From contig NZ_JACBYI010000043.1 of assembly GCF_019352175.1 (NCBI RefSeq), positions 1 through 63,138 of the forward strand: a DNA stretch of 63,138 bases, in the 5' to 3' direction. The translations under genes were made by a program, and so were the position numbers. The notes beneath the pieces are model-generated. The model was not told the origin of the DNA, did no database searches, and saw only the letters and a program-made list of their open reading frames with translations. This document shows, in pieces, positions 35,214 to 44,351 of the stretch (positions are counted from its first letter, which is position 1; every line of letters starts with the position of its first letter). This stretch comes from Paenibacillus sp. S150 (GTDB taxonomy: Bacteria > Bacillota > Bacilli > Paenibacillales > Paenibacillaceae).

Positions 35214-36131
35214 TTGAAATTTCGCTGGACATCGGTGGCATGGAGCGTAGCTTATCTGCTGTTGCTGCTCTCGTTATCAACCCCACTGCTCATTATCACT
35301 ACACTCTTTTTGATTATTCCGGCAGTAGTGCTGTTTACTACTCTGGACACGAAGCAGTTTATCTTCCATATTTTGCCCGTGCTGCTGATTGTCGGTTTGA
35401 TCTCACCCGTCTATGTCTTGCTAGCGGTCTATTTCTTAATACCCGCCCTGGTTATGGGACGCTGGTATAAGAAGCGCTCTTCAGCGGTGTCCACTTTGCT
35501 TGCCGGAACGATTACCATCCTTGGTGAATTTCTGCTGCTGCTGCTGGTGGGGACGGCAGTGTTCAATTTTGACCTTTCCGCCTATGTGTATGATGTGCTG
35601 CAAATGGTAAATTCGCCGCTGTCGGAGCTGGGCGCAGGCAATCCGCTGATGTCCGATTTGAAGCTCACCTCAGAGGATGTCAGTACGATTAGCCATATGA
35701 CCGTTCAGATTATTCCCATGACGCTGATCATCAGCGCGTTCATGATGGCAGTAATCACGCATTCTATTGTCCGTCCGATTCTGAACAGCATGGAGTATGC
35801 GGTACCCAGAATGAAGCCGGCCCGCGAATGGAGGCTTTCGCGTTCGTTCATCTGGTATTATCTGCTGGGTGTCGTGGTTAGCCTGTTATTCGGGGGAGCA
35901 GACAGCGGCTTCATGCCGATGATTTCGGACAATCTGCTTCCGCTGCTGCGAATTGCCTTTATTATTCAGACCATCGGGTTCCTTTTCTTCCTGGTCTATG
36001 AGCGGAAATGGAGCAAGGTTGTGGCGCTCCTGCTGGCGATACCCGTGATTTTCATGCCGGGGCTGTGGATTATCGGTATAGTCGACCTGGCGTTCCCGCT
36101 GCGCGAGCTTGTGACGAAATCGAAACGATAG
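35214..36131 (+). CDS. DUF2232 membrane protein (YybS)
   Basis: 305-aa integral membrane protein with about eight helices, e.g. residues 8-45, 50-80, 95-115, 160-185 and 215-300. Function unknown; the gene is consistently upstream of gdpP and rplI in Firmicutes. Start is TTG with GAGGTG 7 nt upstream, 6 bases after the MazG-like stop. Confidence 0.88.
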   Translation: MKFRWTSVAWSVAYLLLLLSLSTPLLIITTLFLIIPAVVLFTTLDTKQFIFHILPVLLIVGLISPVYVLLAVYFLIPALVMGRWYKKRSSAVSTLLAGTITILGEFLLLLLVGTAVFNFDLSAYVYDVLQMVNSPLSELGAGNPLMSDLKLTSEDVSTISHMTVQIIPMTLIISAFMMAVITHSIVRPILNSMEYAVPRMKPAREWRLSRSFIWYYLLGVVVSLLFGGADSGFMPMISDNLLPLLRIAFIIQTIGFLFFLVYERKWSKVVALLLAIPVIFMPGLWIIGIVDLAFPLRELVTKSKR

Positions 36132-36142
36132 GGTGAGAGCTC

Positions 36143-38149
36143 ATGCCAAAATTTCTGCAAAGACGCTGGCACGGCTATCATACCGTCTGGGCGTTTATGC
36201 TGCTGCTGCTGCTGATTATAGTAGTCAGTATCTATAACTGGGTTATTGGTGTGGCAAGTCTGTTTCTGGCCGGCACCCTCTGCTTCTCCATGCTGCAGGC
36301 GGAGCTTTCGTTCCGCCGAAATCTGGTGGACTACATTAACGGGCTGTCCTTTCGCATCAAGCGGGTTGAGGGTGAAGCGGTCAGCATGCTTCCGCTCGGC
36401 ATTATCCTGTACAGCGAGGACCGGAAGGTTGAATGGAACAACCGCAGCGCCGCCGAGATATTTTCCCGCAAGTCCTTGGTAGGAGAGGAAATCGAGGAGC
36501 TGCTGCCTGACATTGCGCCTTCACTGGCCGGCAGTGTGCCGGTTAAGCGGGAAGCAGCCAAGGAGAATGCACTGAAGGATGTCCGTCAGGAAATTACAGT
36601 GGATGACCGTTATTATCAGGTGGTTGCAATTCCTGGCGAGCGGCTGCTGTACTTGTATGACATCACCGAGCTTGTTGTGCTGCGTGAACGCTACGAGGAG
36701 GAGAAGCTCGCCATCGGCATTGTGATGATGGATAATGTCGATGAGGCGGCTCAAGGCATGGATGATCAGCAGCGCACCTCGCTGATTGCCAAGGTAGCCA
36801 GTGAGATTACGGAGTGGAGCAAGCAGTTTGAAGTGTACCTGCGCCGGTTGTCCTCGGAGCGGTATCTCATGCTGCTTAATCACCGCAGCCTGCAGGCGCT
36901 TGAGGAGAGCCGGTTCGTGATTCTGGATGAGGTGCGGGAAATGACTGCGGATCTCAAGGTGCCGATGACGCTGAGCATCGGGCTGGCCTATGGTTCGGAA
37001 TCGGCCAGTGAGCTGGGTGCGCTGGCGCAGTCCAGCCTGGATATGGCACTTGGCCGGGGCGGAGATCAGGCTGCCGTTAAGGCAGGCCAGCGGCTGTCCT
37101 TCTATGGCGGCAAGAGCAATGCCGCAGAGAAGCGCACAAGAGTGCGGGCCCGTGTGATTGCCCACGCCCTGCGTGATCTGATGCAGGAAAGCGACCGGGT
37201 CCTGATTATGGGCCACCGGACGCCGGATATCGACGCTGTAGGGGCGGCAATCGGTCTGCTCAAGGCAGCGCAGATGTACAACGTGGAAGCCCACATTGTG
37301 ATGGAGACCCCGAATCCTTCCATCACACGCATGATGGAGCAGATCCGCCGGGATGAGGAACTGAATAAGTCCTTTATCTCTACGGAGCAATCGCTGCAGA
37401 TCATGACGGAGCATACGCTGCTGATTGTAGTGGATACCCATAAGGCGTCGATGACGATGGAGCCGCGGCTGGTGCAGCGGGCCAGCCGGATTGTGGTTGT
37501 TGACCATCACCGCAGAGGCGAGGAGTTCATCAATGACGCTGTACTGGTCTACCTGGAGCCTTATGCCTCCTCCACCTGTGAGCTGGTTACGGAGCTGCTG
37601 CAGTATATTCATGACAAAATCAGGCTAAGCCCGCTGGAAGCCACGATGCTGCTTGCCGGAATTACGGTGGATACGAAGCATTTTGCGCTGCACACGGGGT
37701 CGCGCACTTTTGAAGCAGCAGGATTTCTCCGGCGGGTCGGTGCAGATACGATTCTGATTCAGCGCATGCTGAAGGAGGATCTGCAAGAGTATATATCCAA
37801 GGCGGAAATTATCAAACACGCCCGGATGGTGTATGATCATATAGCCCTGGTCGTGACGGCCCCGGGAATGAAAATTCCGCAGCTGCTGATTGCCCAGACC
37901 GCGGATACGCTGCTGGGCATGACGAACGTGGTGGCTTCATTCGTCATCAGCGAGCGGCCTGACGGTCTTATCGGCATCAGCGCCCGGTCACTCGGGCGGA
38001 TGAACGTGCAGGTGGTTATGGAAAAGCTTGGAGGGGGCGGACATTTGTCCAATGCCGCCGTACAGCTGGAAGGAACATGCAAGGAAGCAGAAGCCAGACT
38101 GCTTGCAGTGCTGGCCGAAATTGAAGCGAAAGAGGGGCTGTTCGAATGA
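36143..38149 (+). CDS. gdpP: cyclic-di-AMP phosphodiesterase GdpP
   Basis: 668-aa membrane enzyme that hydrolyses cyclic di-AMP. Two N-terminal helices (residues 13-55), a PAS-like domain (80-155), a degenerate GGDEF domain (175-300; the site lacks GGDEF) and a DHH/DHHA1 module with MGHRTPDIDAVGAAIG, the DHH of VVVDHHRRGEEF and the GGGGHLSNAA motif. Co-directional with yybS and rplI; its last 4 bases overlap rplI. Confidence 0.96.
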   Translation: MPKFLQRRWHGYHTVWAFMLLLLLIIVVSIYNWVIGVASLFLAGTLCFSMLQAELSFRRNLVDYINGLSFRIKRVEGEAVSMLPLGIILYSEDRKVEWNNRSAAEIFSRKSLVGEEIEELLPDIAPSLAGSVPVKREAAKENALKDVRQEITVDDRYYQVVAIPGERLLYLYDITELVVLRERYEEEKLAIGIVMMDNVDEAAQGMDDQQRTSLIAKVASEITEWSKQFEVYLRRLSSERYLMLLNHRSLQALEESRFVILDEVREMTADLKVPMTLSIGLAYGSESASELGALAQSSLDMALGRGGDQAAVKAGQRLSFYGGKSNAAEKRTRVRARVIAHALRDLMQESDRVLIMGHRTPDIDAVGAAIGLLKAAQMYNVEAHIVMETPNPSITRMMEQIRRDEELNKSFISTEQSLQIMTEHTLLIVVDTHKASMTMEPRLVQRASRIVVVDHHRRGEEFINDAVLVYLEPYASSTCELVTELLQYIHDKIRLSPLEATMLLAGITVDTKHFALHTGSRTFEAAGFLRRVGADTILIQRMLKEDLQEYISKAEIIKHARMVYDHIALVVTAPGMKIPQLLIAQTADTLLGMTNVVASFVISERPDGLIGISARSLGRMNVQVVMEKLGGGGHLSNAAVQLEGTCKEAEARLLAVLAEIEAKEGLFE

Positions 38150-38592
38150 AGGTCATTTTCATAAAAGATGTTAAGGGTCAGGGCAAAAAAGGGCAAATCA
38201 AAGAGGTATCAGAAGGTTATGCAGCCAACTTCCTGCTGCCGCGCGGATTGGTTCGCCCGGCAACCGAAGGCAATGTGAAAACCCTTGAGAATCAGGCGGC
38301 TGCCGAACAGCGCCGCAAGGATCAGGAGAAAGAGGAAGCCTTGCAGCTGGGCAGGAAGCTGGACGAGCTGACGCTTACGCTGAAAGCCAAAGCCGGTGAA
38401 GGCGGCCGGTTGTTCGGTGCCATTACAAGCAAACAAATCGGTGAAACTCTGGCAGCAACCCAGGGCATCTCGATTGATAAGCGCAAAATCGAACTGGCTG
38501 ATCCGATCCGCCATCTGGGGACATTTCAGGTGACGGTGAAGCTGCATACCGAAGTAAAGGCTAACCTTACGGTTCAGGTAACGGAGGAGTAA
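38146..38592 (+). CDS. rplI: 50S ribosomal protein L9
   Basis: 148-aa two-domain ribosomal protein: N-terminal MKVIFIKDVKGQGKKGQIKE with the GYAANFLLPRGLV signature, long connecting helix, C-terminal domain with GRLFGAITSKQI. It overlaps gdpP by 4 bases and ends 1 base before dnaB. Confidence 0.97.
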   Translation: MKVIFIKDVKGQGKKGQIKEVSEGYAANFLLPRGLVRPATEGNVKTLENQAAAEQRRKDQEKEEALQLGRKLDELTLTLKAKAGEGGRLFGAITSKQIGETLAATQGISIDKRKIELADPIRHLGTFQVTVKLHTEVKANLTVQVTEE

Positions 38593-38593
38593 G

Positions 38594-39955
38594 ATGGGTG
38601 GAGATCTCTTTTTCGATCGGATTCCCCCGCAGAATCTGGAGGCGGAGCAGGCCGTAATCGGCGCTGTCCTCCTGCAGGATGAAGCGCTGATTACCGCGAT
38701 GGAGCGGGTGAATACCGAAGACTTCTACGATAAACCGCATCAGATGATCTTTGAAGCGATGGTGCAGCTCGGAGAAGAGAGCCAGCCGATTGATCTGGTT
38801 ACACTGACGTCCAGACTGCAGGACAAGGGACAGCTTGAGGATATCGGCGGTGTCAGCTATTTGGCTAAGCTGGCACATGCGGTTCCGACTGCAGCGAACG
38901 TGGATTACTACGCACAGATTATTGAAGAGAAGGCGATGCTGCGGCGTCTCATCCGTACAGCAACGCAGATTGTCAGTGAAGGTTATACAGGCGGCGAAGA
39001 TGTAGCCAACATGCTGAGCGATGCCGAGCGGCGGATTCTGGAAATCTCCAACCGCCGCAGCGGCAGCGGATTTATTGCCATCCGTGATGTGCTCATGCAG
39101 GTGTTCGACCGCGTAGAGATGCTGCATCAGAACAAGGGTGGCACTTCAGGGATTCCTACCGGCTTCGCCGACCTTGACCATATGACCAACGGCTTTCAGC
39201 GGAATGACCTGATTATTGTGGCAGCCCGCCCTTCCGTAGGGAAAACGGCGTTTGCGCTGAATATTGCCCAGAATGTGGCGGTTCGGGCCAAAGAGACCGT
39301 AGCTATTTTCAGTCTGGAAATGTCGGCGCCGCAGCTGGTTCAGCGTATGATCTGCGCGGAAGCCAACCTGGATGCCAACATTATGCGTACCGGTGAATTC
39401 AAAAGTGACGATGACTGGTCGAAGCTGACGATGGGAATTCAATCTTTGTCGGAAGCGGAAATTTATATTGATGATACTCCGGGGGTTACGGTTACGGATA
39501 TCCGGGCAAAATGCCGCAGGCTGAAAAAGGAAAAGGGCCTCGGGATGATTGTCATCGACTATTTGCAGCTCATTCAGGGTCGCGGCAAGAGCGGTGAGAA
39601 CCGCCAGCAGGAAGTGTCGGAGATTTCCCGTACACTGAAGCAGATTGCCCGGGAACTGGATGTGCCGGTCATTGCCCTGTCCCAGCTCAGCCGTGGTGTG
39701 GAGCAGCGCCAGGATAAACGTCCGATGATGAGTGACCTTCGTGAATCCGGTTCGATTGAGCAGGATGCTGATATTGTGGCTTTCCTGTACCGTGACGATT
39801 ACTATAACCAGGATACCGAGAAGAAAAATATCATCGAAATTATTATAGCCAAACAGCGTAATGGTCCTGTAGGCACCGTAGAGCTTGTGTTCCTGAAAAA
39901 TTTCAACAAGTTCGTTAACTACGAGCGTGCCCATAATGAACCGTTTGCAGGTTAG
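38594..39955 (+). CDS. dnaB: replicative DNA helicase
   Basis: 453-aa hexameric helicase (called DnaC in B. subtilis). The N-terminal domain starts at PPQNLEAEQAVIGAVLL. The RecA-like domain has Walker A ARPSVGKTAFALN, Walker B MIVIDYLQLIQG and the DRPMMSDLRESGSIEQDAD-like block. No intein is present. It follows rplI, the usual order. Confidence 0.97.
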   Translation: MGGDLFFDRIPPQNLEAEQAVIGAVLLQDEALITAMERVNTEDFYDKPHQMIFEAMVQLGEESQPIDLVTLTSRLQDKGQLEDIGGVSYLAKLAHAVPTAANVDYYAQIIEEKAMLRRLIRTATQIVSEGYTGGEDVANMLSDAERRILEISNRRSGSGFIAIRDVLMQVFDRVEMLHQNKGGTSGIPTGFADLDHMTNGFQRNDLIIVAARPSVGKTAFALNIAQNVAVRAKETVAIFSLEMSAPQLVQRMICAEANLDANIMRTGEFKSDDDWSKLTMGIQSLSEAEIYIDDTPGVTVTDIRAKCRRLKKEKGLGMIVIDYLQLIQGRGKSGENRQQEVSEISRTLKQIARELDVPVIALSQLSRGVEQRQDKRPMMSDLRESGSIEQDADIVAFLYRDDYYNQDTEKKNIIEIIIAKQRNGPVGTVELVFLKNFNKFVNYERAHNEPFAG

Positions 39956-39974
39956 GCAGTTTTCGCACAATATC

Positions 39975-40014
39975 CGAACGATCACGCATTTCCTTGTGAG
40001 ATCGTTCGTTTTTG
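39975..40014 (+). terminator. dnaB terminator
   Basis: CGAACGATC pairs with GATCGTTCG over a 16-nt loop, followed by TTTTTG. Confidence 0.8.
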
Positions 40015-40015
40015 T

Positions 40016-40044
40016 TTGACTTTAAAAAGTACCGCTGTTACACT
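40016..40044 (+). promoter_or_regulatory. purA promoter
   Basis: TTGACT (40016-40021), 17-bp spacer, TACACT (40039-40044), start expected near 40051. Confidence 0.65.
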
Positions 40045-40050
40045 GGTTAT

Positions 40051-40153
40051 TGTGCTTTAGCGGGTTAAACCGCTGGGCGCCCGGAGGGCTGCGTACATAA
40101 GAAGCGCGTACAGAGCCCATATTATGAAAAATAATGGTGCTAAAGCAGCACCT
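40051..40153 (+). promoter_or_regulatory. structured 5' leader of purA
   Basis: TGCTTTAGC at the predicted RNA 5' end (40053-40061) pairs perfectly with GCTAAAGCA (40139-40147). Enclosed are CGG/CCG (40061-40073), GGGCT..GTAC with GTAC..AGCCC (about 40086-40117) and ATTAT/ATAAT (40121-40135). The closing 3' strand also takes part in a competing hairpin GGTGCT/AGCACC just upstream of the ribosome site GGAGG. No purine-riboswitch core or PurR box was recognised. Confidence 0.45.
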
Positions 40154-40167
40154 ACGGAGGAATGAAC

Positions 40168-41454
40168 ATGTCAACGGTAGTCGTCGTGGGAACACAATGG
40201 GGAGACGAAGGCAAAGGCAAGATCACGGATTTTCTGGCAGAGAGCGCAGATGTGGTCGCCCGGTATCAAGGGGGTAACAATGCCGGTCACACGATTCTGA
40301 TTGACGGGAAGAAGTTCAAGCTGAGCTTGATTCCATCAGGAGTATTTTACAAAGAGAAGACTTGTGTCATCGGCAATGGAATGGTTATTAATCCAGAAGC
40401 GCTGATTCAAGAGATTAATTATATTCATGAAAACGGTTTTGACACCAAAAATCTGGTGATCAGTGACCGTGCCCATGTTATCATGCCATATCATATGCTG
40501 CTGGATGCACTGGAGGAAGACCGCAAGGGTCCGAACAAAATTGGCACCACACGCAAGGGCATTGGCCCGGCCTATATGGATAAGGCTGCCCGTAACGGTA
40601 TCCGTATTGCCGATCTGATGGACGCAGAGGAATTCGAGCTGAGACTGCGCCACTTAATGGAAGAAAAGAATCAGGTGATCACTCAGGTCTACGGAGCGGA
40701 AGCACTGGATGTGGAAGAAATACTGGCTAAATACCTGGAATATGCGGAAATACTCCGCAGCTATGTTACAGACACCTCTGTAGTGCTGAATGAGGCAATT
40801 GATGCCGAATCCAGAGTGCTGTTCGAAGGCGCGCAAGGCGTGATGCTTGATATCGACCAAGGAACTTATCCATTCGTTACTTCATCCAACCCGTCGGCAG
40901 GCGGCGTCTGCATCGGTTCCGGTGTAGGACCTTCCAAGATTAAGCAGGTTATTGGTGTGGCCAAGTCTTACACAACACGTGTCGGAGATGGTCCGTTCCC
41001 AACCGAGCTGAACGACTCCATCGGTGATTATATCCGTGAGACCGGGCATGAATACGGTACTGTAACTGGACGCGCCCGCCGCGTAGGCTGGTTCGACAGT
41101 GTAGTGGTGCGTCATGCACGCCGTGTCAGCGGAATTACCGGCCTGTCTCTGAACTCGCTGGATGTGCTCAGCGGCTTGGAAACCGTGAAGATATGCACGG
41201 GCTATAAATACCGCGGGGAGGTCATCACCCATTATCCGGCGAGTCTGAAAATGCTGGCTGAATGCGAAGCCGTCTATGAAGAGCTGCCGGGCTGGAGCGA
41301 GGATATTACTTCTGCGAAGACCCTGGACGATTTGCCGGTAAATACCCGCAAATATGTAGAACGGGTGTCGGAGCTTACGGGCATTCCGATCTCGATTTTC
41401 TCCGTGGGGCGCAACCGTGAGCAAACCAACCAGGTGCTGCCGGTCTATATCTAG
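40168..41454 (+). CDS. purA: adenylosuccinate synthetase
   Basis: 428-aa GTP-dependent enzyme making adenylosuccinate from IMP and aspartate, the first committed step to AMP. N-terminal VVVVGTQWGDEGKGKITD, the catalytic NNAGHT block, GTTRKGIGPAY (here IGTTRKGIGPAYMDK), and VGDGPFPTEL are all present. The start is the second ATG, 8 nt after GGAGG; the first ATG leaves only 2 nt. Preceded by a structured leader. Confidence 0.96.
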   Translation: MSTVVVVGTQWGDEGKGKITDFLAESADVVARYQGGNNAGHTILIDGKKFKLSLIPSGVFYKEKTCVIGNGMVINPEALIQEINYIHENGFDTKNLVISDRAHVIMPYHMLLDALEEDRKGPNKIGTTRKGIGPAYMDKAARNGIRIADLMDAEEFELRLRHLMEEKNQVITQVYGAEALDVEEILAKYLEYAEILRSYVTDTSVVLNEAIDAESRVLFEGAQGVMLDIDQGTYPFVTSSNPSAGGVCIGSGVGPSKIKQVIGVAKSYTTRVGDGPFPTELNDSIGDYIRETGHEYGTVTGRARRVGWFDSVVVRHARRVSGITGLSLNSLDVLSGLETVKICTGYKYRGEVITHYPASLKMLAECEAVYEELPGWSEDITSAKTLDDLPVNTRKYVERVSELTGIPISIFSVGRNREQTNQVLPVYI

Positions 41455-41474
41455 GCTGATTATAAATTAATTCC

Positions 41475-41504
41475 TTGGGGGGCCTCTTTTGAGGCTCCTT
41501 TTTA
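41475..41504 (+). terminator. purA terminator
   Basis: GG-g-GCCTC pairs with GAGGC-t-CC over TTTT, followed by TTTTT. Confidence 0.8.
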
Positions 41505-41606
41505 AAAAGATAAGAATTTATATGTTTCACTCTAAAAATTAGTTTTATCTTTCTCGCTGAAACGGATACCGTCCTTATAAGGACGGTCCGTTTCTACTTG
41601 GTTAGT
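41505..41606 (+). repeat. dispersed double-hairpin repeat, copy after purA
   Basis: Left hairpin: AAAGATAA (41508-41515) with TTATCTTT (near 41546). Right hairpin: GAAACGGA-tACCGTCCTT paired with AAGGACGGTCCGTTTC (about 41558-41595), then TACTTGG. The same plan recurs at 52308-52424. Confidence 0.65.
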
Positions 41607-41720
41607 TTTAACTATCCAACGTTTCTCTGGCAGCGTTCTAGTCAATACTGGAAGAATAGAAGGAACATAGGCCTGATTCTCCAGAGATTGGCAATGAACA
41701 GAAGCAAGGGAGAGATGAAG

Positions 41721-42359
41721 ATGAGAATCGTAAAACGCATGCTTGCCGTCTGCCTGATTGTGGTGCTTGCCAGTGCACTTTCTATTCTGACTACAGCCTT
41801 CGTAGTCAATACGTATATCCAGTCGGTACTGGCAAGCTTTGATATCAAGCTGGATGCCCCGGAGCCGGGAATTGGCGGATTCGTGAAAAGTCTGACCGGA
41901 ATGAATTCCAAAGCTGCCGCCACCGATACGGAAGACAAAGGCGCTGCAACACCGGATACCCGGGAGGCGGATACAAGCGGTACGGGCGGAACAGACAGCG
42001 ATGGGAAAGCTGTGGAAGAAGAGGTTCCCGAGGATGCTCTGCCAGTAATGGGGGAAGCGTCCAGCAGCGGAGACCAGAGCGGAGGTGCGCTTGACCAGCA
42101 GTTGGTCATGACCCCGGAAGCGATGCGGGATTTGAAGGAAAACCTGCCAACCGACGAAAAAACCAATATTTTCAATATTTTGATGACCAAGCTGCCTCAG
42201 GAAGAAATGCAAAAAATATCCGCGGCTATGGAGGATGGACTTACGGAGGGTGAAGTCAAGGAGCTGCAGCAGGTTATAGCAAAATATGTCGATCAAGAGG
42301 AATATGAGGCATTGATGAAAATGCTTACACCGGATGTTAATGACAGCTCACAAAATTGA
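41721..42359 (+). CDS. uncharacterised membrane-anchored protein
   Basis: 212-aa protein I do not recognise. One N-terminal membrane helix (residues 5-28), an extracellular low-complexity Ser/Gly/Asp-rich linker (about 55-115), and a helical C-terminal domain (MTPEAMRDLKENLPTDEKTNIFNILMTKL..EEYEALMKMLTP). Start chosen at the ATG 8 nt after AAGGGAGAG; another in-frame ATG lies 6 bases upstream, too close to that site. The layout, a tethered helical domain on a flexible stalk, suggests an envelope or sporulation role, but this is a guess. Confidence 0.75.
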   Translation: MRIVKRMLAVCLIVVLASALSILTTAFVVNTYIQSVLASFDIKLDAPEPGIGGFVKSLTGMNSKAAATDTEDKGAATPDTREADTSGTGGTDSDGKAVEEEVPEDALPVMGEASSSGDQSGGALDQQLVMTPEAMRDLKENLPTDEKTNIFNILMTKLPQEEMQKISAAMEDGLTEGEVKELQQVIAKYVDQEEYEALMKMLTPDVNDSSQN

Positions 42360-42413
42360 AAATTGTCACTTTTTGGACACGAGAAGGCTGTTTAAACATC
42401 ATAATTTTGGAAT

Positions 42414-42438
42414 AAACCCGCGAATTTCGCGGGTTTTG
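42414..42438 (+). terminator. terminator after the membrane-anchored protein
   Basis: AAACCCGCGA pairs with TCGCGGGTTT around a short loop, followed by TTG. Confidence 0.75.
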
Positions 42439-42657
42439 TCATGCATGGAAAGTTGAAATTTTTCTACCGGCTGTGGTACAGTAAAAAAGGATTAAAAGGG
42501 GTTAATTTTTTGTAACCTTTTTCGGGTATCTGACAACATGATCATTCATACTAACGCAAATAGAAAAATAGATGAAGCAGCATATATAAAAGGGGACGTA
42601 TAACAAAGCTTGGCCGCTCTAAGCGGTATGAATGGGCGGACTGAAAGGGAGAGTTTC

Positions 42658-44202
42658 ATGAAGGGATTTAAGTTCATGCACCGGATGGGGAAGCTGCGGA
42701 GCAATGAAGAGCATTCCGCAGAATTCGGGGCAGCAGCTCAACAGGGCAGCGATGCCGCTAGCGAAACTAATGTCTTTCATCCGGAAACCAAACCCAGGAA
42801 ATTACGGCGCTCCTGGATTGCGGCTTCTGCGGGTCTGGCGCTGCTGGGTGCCTTTCTGGTCGGAGCCGAGAAGAGGTATGTGACTGCCAATACAGTAACT
42901 TACTACAAGGTTCTGGTGAAGGGCGAGGAGATCGGAAAGATTAGCCAGAAATCGGAGCTGGATCAGCTGTTCGAGCAAAAGCGGCAGGAATATCAGCTGA
43001 AGTATCCCGACTCGGTGATGGTCCTGCAAACGGACGGCATATCCACAGAAGCGGAAAAGGCCTTTAAACCTGAGATCGACAGCAGCGCGACTCTGGACAA
43101 GCTGGATGGCATGCTTAAGGCTTATGCGGTAGGCGTGCAATTGACCGTGGATGGAGAGGTGCTTGGCATTGTCAAGGATCAGGAGACCGCAGCTGCGGTG
43201 CTGAATGGCGTCAAGAACCATTATCTGCCGGAGGCGGAAGCTTCCGCAGGAGCCGAGCTCAAGAAAATGTCAGCTTCAAGTTCGGCCAAAGCACCGGCTG
43301 CAGATACCGTAGAATCGGCTGCAATCCGCGAGCAGGTGGCCATTGTACCGGTCAAAGCCGATCCGAACAAAGTCTTAAGCGTGGATGAGGCCGTCAAGGC
43401 GCTTACCGAGGGCAAGGAGGAGCCGCTGCTCTACACGGTGCAGGAAGGCGATACGATTTCCGGTATAGCCAAGCTGTATGATACGACGCAGGCTGAAATC
43501 TTCAAGAACAATCCTACGGTCAAGGAATTGACCCTGCAAATCGGCGACACCCTGCAATTGACGGTACCGCAGGCGCCGCTGACTGTTGTTACTGTAGAAC
43601 AGGTTGAGGAGCAGGTTGTCACCGAGCCTGAAGTGATTATACGTACAAGCGATCAGCTTGCCGCCGGCAAGAGCAAGGTGGTCCGTCCGGGGCAGACGGG
43701 TCTCAAAACGATGCAGTACCGTTTAACCAAGGAGAATGGCCTGGTCGTCAAGGAAGAATGGCTGGGGCAGACGGTGATTAAGGCTTCGCTGCCGGAAGTG
43801 GTGTACCAGGGGACGAAGGTAGTCGGAGAAGGGACAGGGAAGTTCGCCTGGCCGGTGAGCGGGGCGTCGATTACCAGCAGCTATGGCGAGCGTTGGGGCC
43901 GCGTACATAAAGGCGTGGATCTGGTATCCGGAAACCGTACGATCAAAGCAGCCGATGCCGGCACCGTCAGCTTCGCCGGTGTACAGAGCGGTTACGGCAA
44001 CGTAGTTATCGTGGATCATCATAATGGTTATGTCACGTATTACGGCCATCTGAGCAGTATCTCAGTCTCCGCGGGGCAAAAGCTTGAACAGGGCGCACAA
44101 ATCGGAATCATGGGCAGCACCGGGCGATCAACCGGGACGCATCTGCATTTTGAAATCCGCAAAAACGGGGGTGCGCTCAACCCTATGAAGTATCTGCAAT
44201 AA
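42658..44202 (+). CDS. M23 peptidase with LysM and G5 domains
   Basis: 514-aa cell-wall endopeptidase. A membrane helix lies near residues 55-73, followed by a long extracellular part with a LysM domain (YTVQEGDTISGIAKLYDTT), a G5 domain (about 300-370) and a C-terminal LytM/M23 domain with zinc ligands in HKGVDL and HLHFEI and the GSTGRSTGTH motif. It should cut peptide cross-bridges in peptidoglycan. Start set at MKGFKF after AAAGGGAGAG; a longer frame upstream lacks a site. It directly precedes walRK, the regulator of such hydrolases. Confidence 0.9.
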   Translation: MKGFKFMHRMGKLRSNEEHSAEFGAAAQQGSDAASETNVFHPETKPRKLRRSWIAASAGLALLGAFLVGAEKRYVTANTVTYYKVLVKGEEIGKISQKSELDQLFEQKRQEYQLKYPDSVMVLQTDGISTEAEKAFKPEIDSSATLDKLDGMLKAYAVGVQLTVDGEVLGIVKDQETAAAVLNGVKNHYLPEAEASAGAELKKMSASSSAKAPAADTVESAAIREQVAIVPVKADPNKVLSVDEAVKALTEGKEEPLLYTVQEGDTISGIAKLYDTTQAEIFKNNPTVKELTLQIGDTLQLTVPQAPLTVVTVEQVEEQVVTEPEVIIRTSDQLAAGKSKVVRPGQTGLKTMQYRLTKENGLVVKEEWLGQTVIKASLPEVVYQGTKVVGEGTGKFAWPVSGASITSSYGERWGRVHKGVDLVSGNRTIKAADAGTVSFAGVQSGYGNVVIVDHHNGYVTYYGHLSSISVSAGQKLEQGAQIGIMGSTGRSTGTHLHFEIRKNGGALNPMKYLQ

Positions 44203-44216
44203 TTTATATTTAAGCC

Positions 44217-44250
44217 AAGCCGTCCGGATAATTTGGGCGGCTTTTTTTTC
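44217..44250 (+). terminator. M23 peptidase terminator
   Basis: AAGCCG-t-CC pairs with GG-g-CGGCTT, followed by eight T. Confidence 0.85.
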
Positions 44251-44351
44251 GGAAATGACAAGAATGCGCCCCGCAGGATGTGACGCCAGGACAGGTATGT
44301 TAAAATAAGAGAATCAATGCTAAGTATGGTTAGAAAGGTGAAGCGGAGCAT

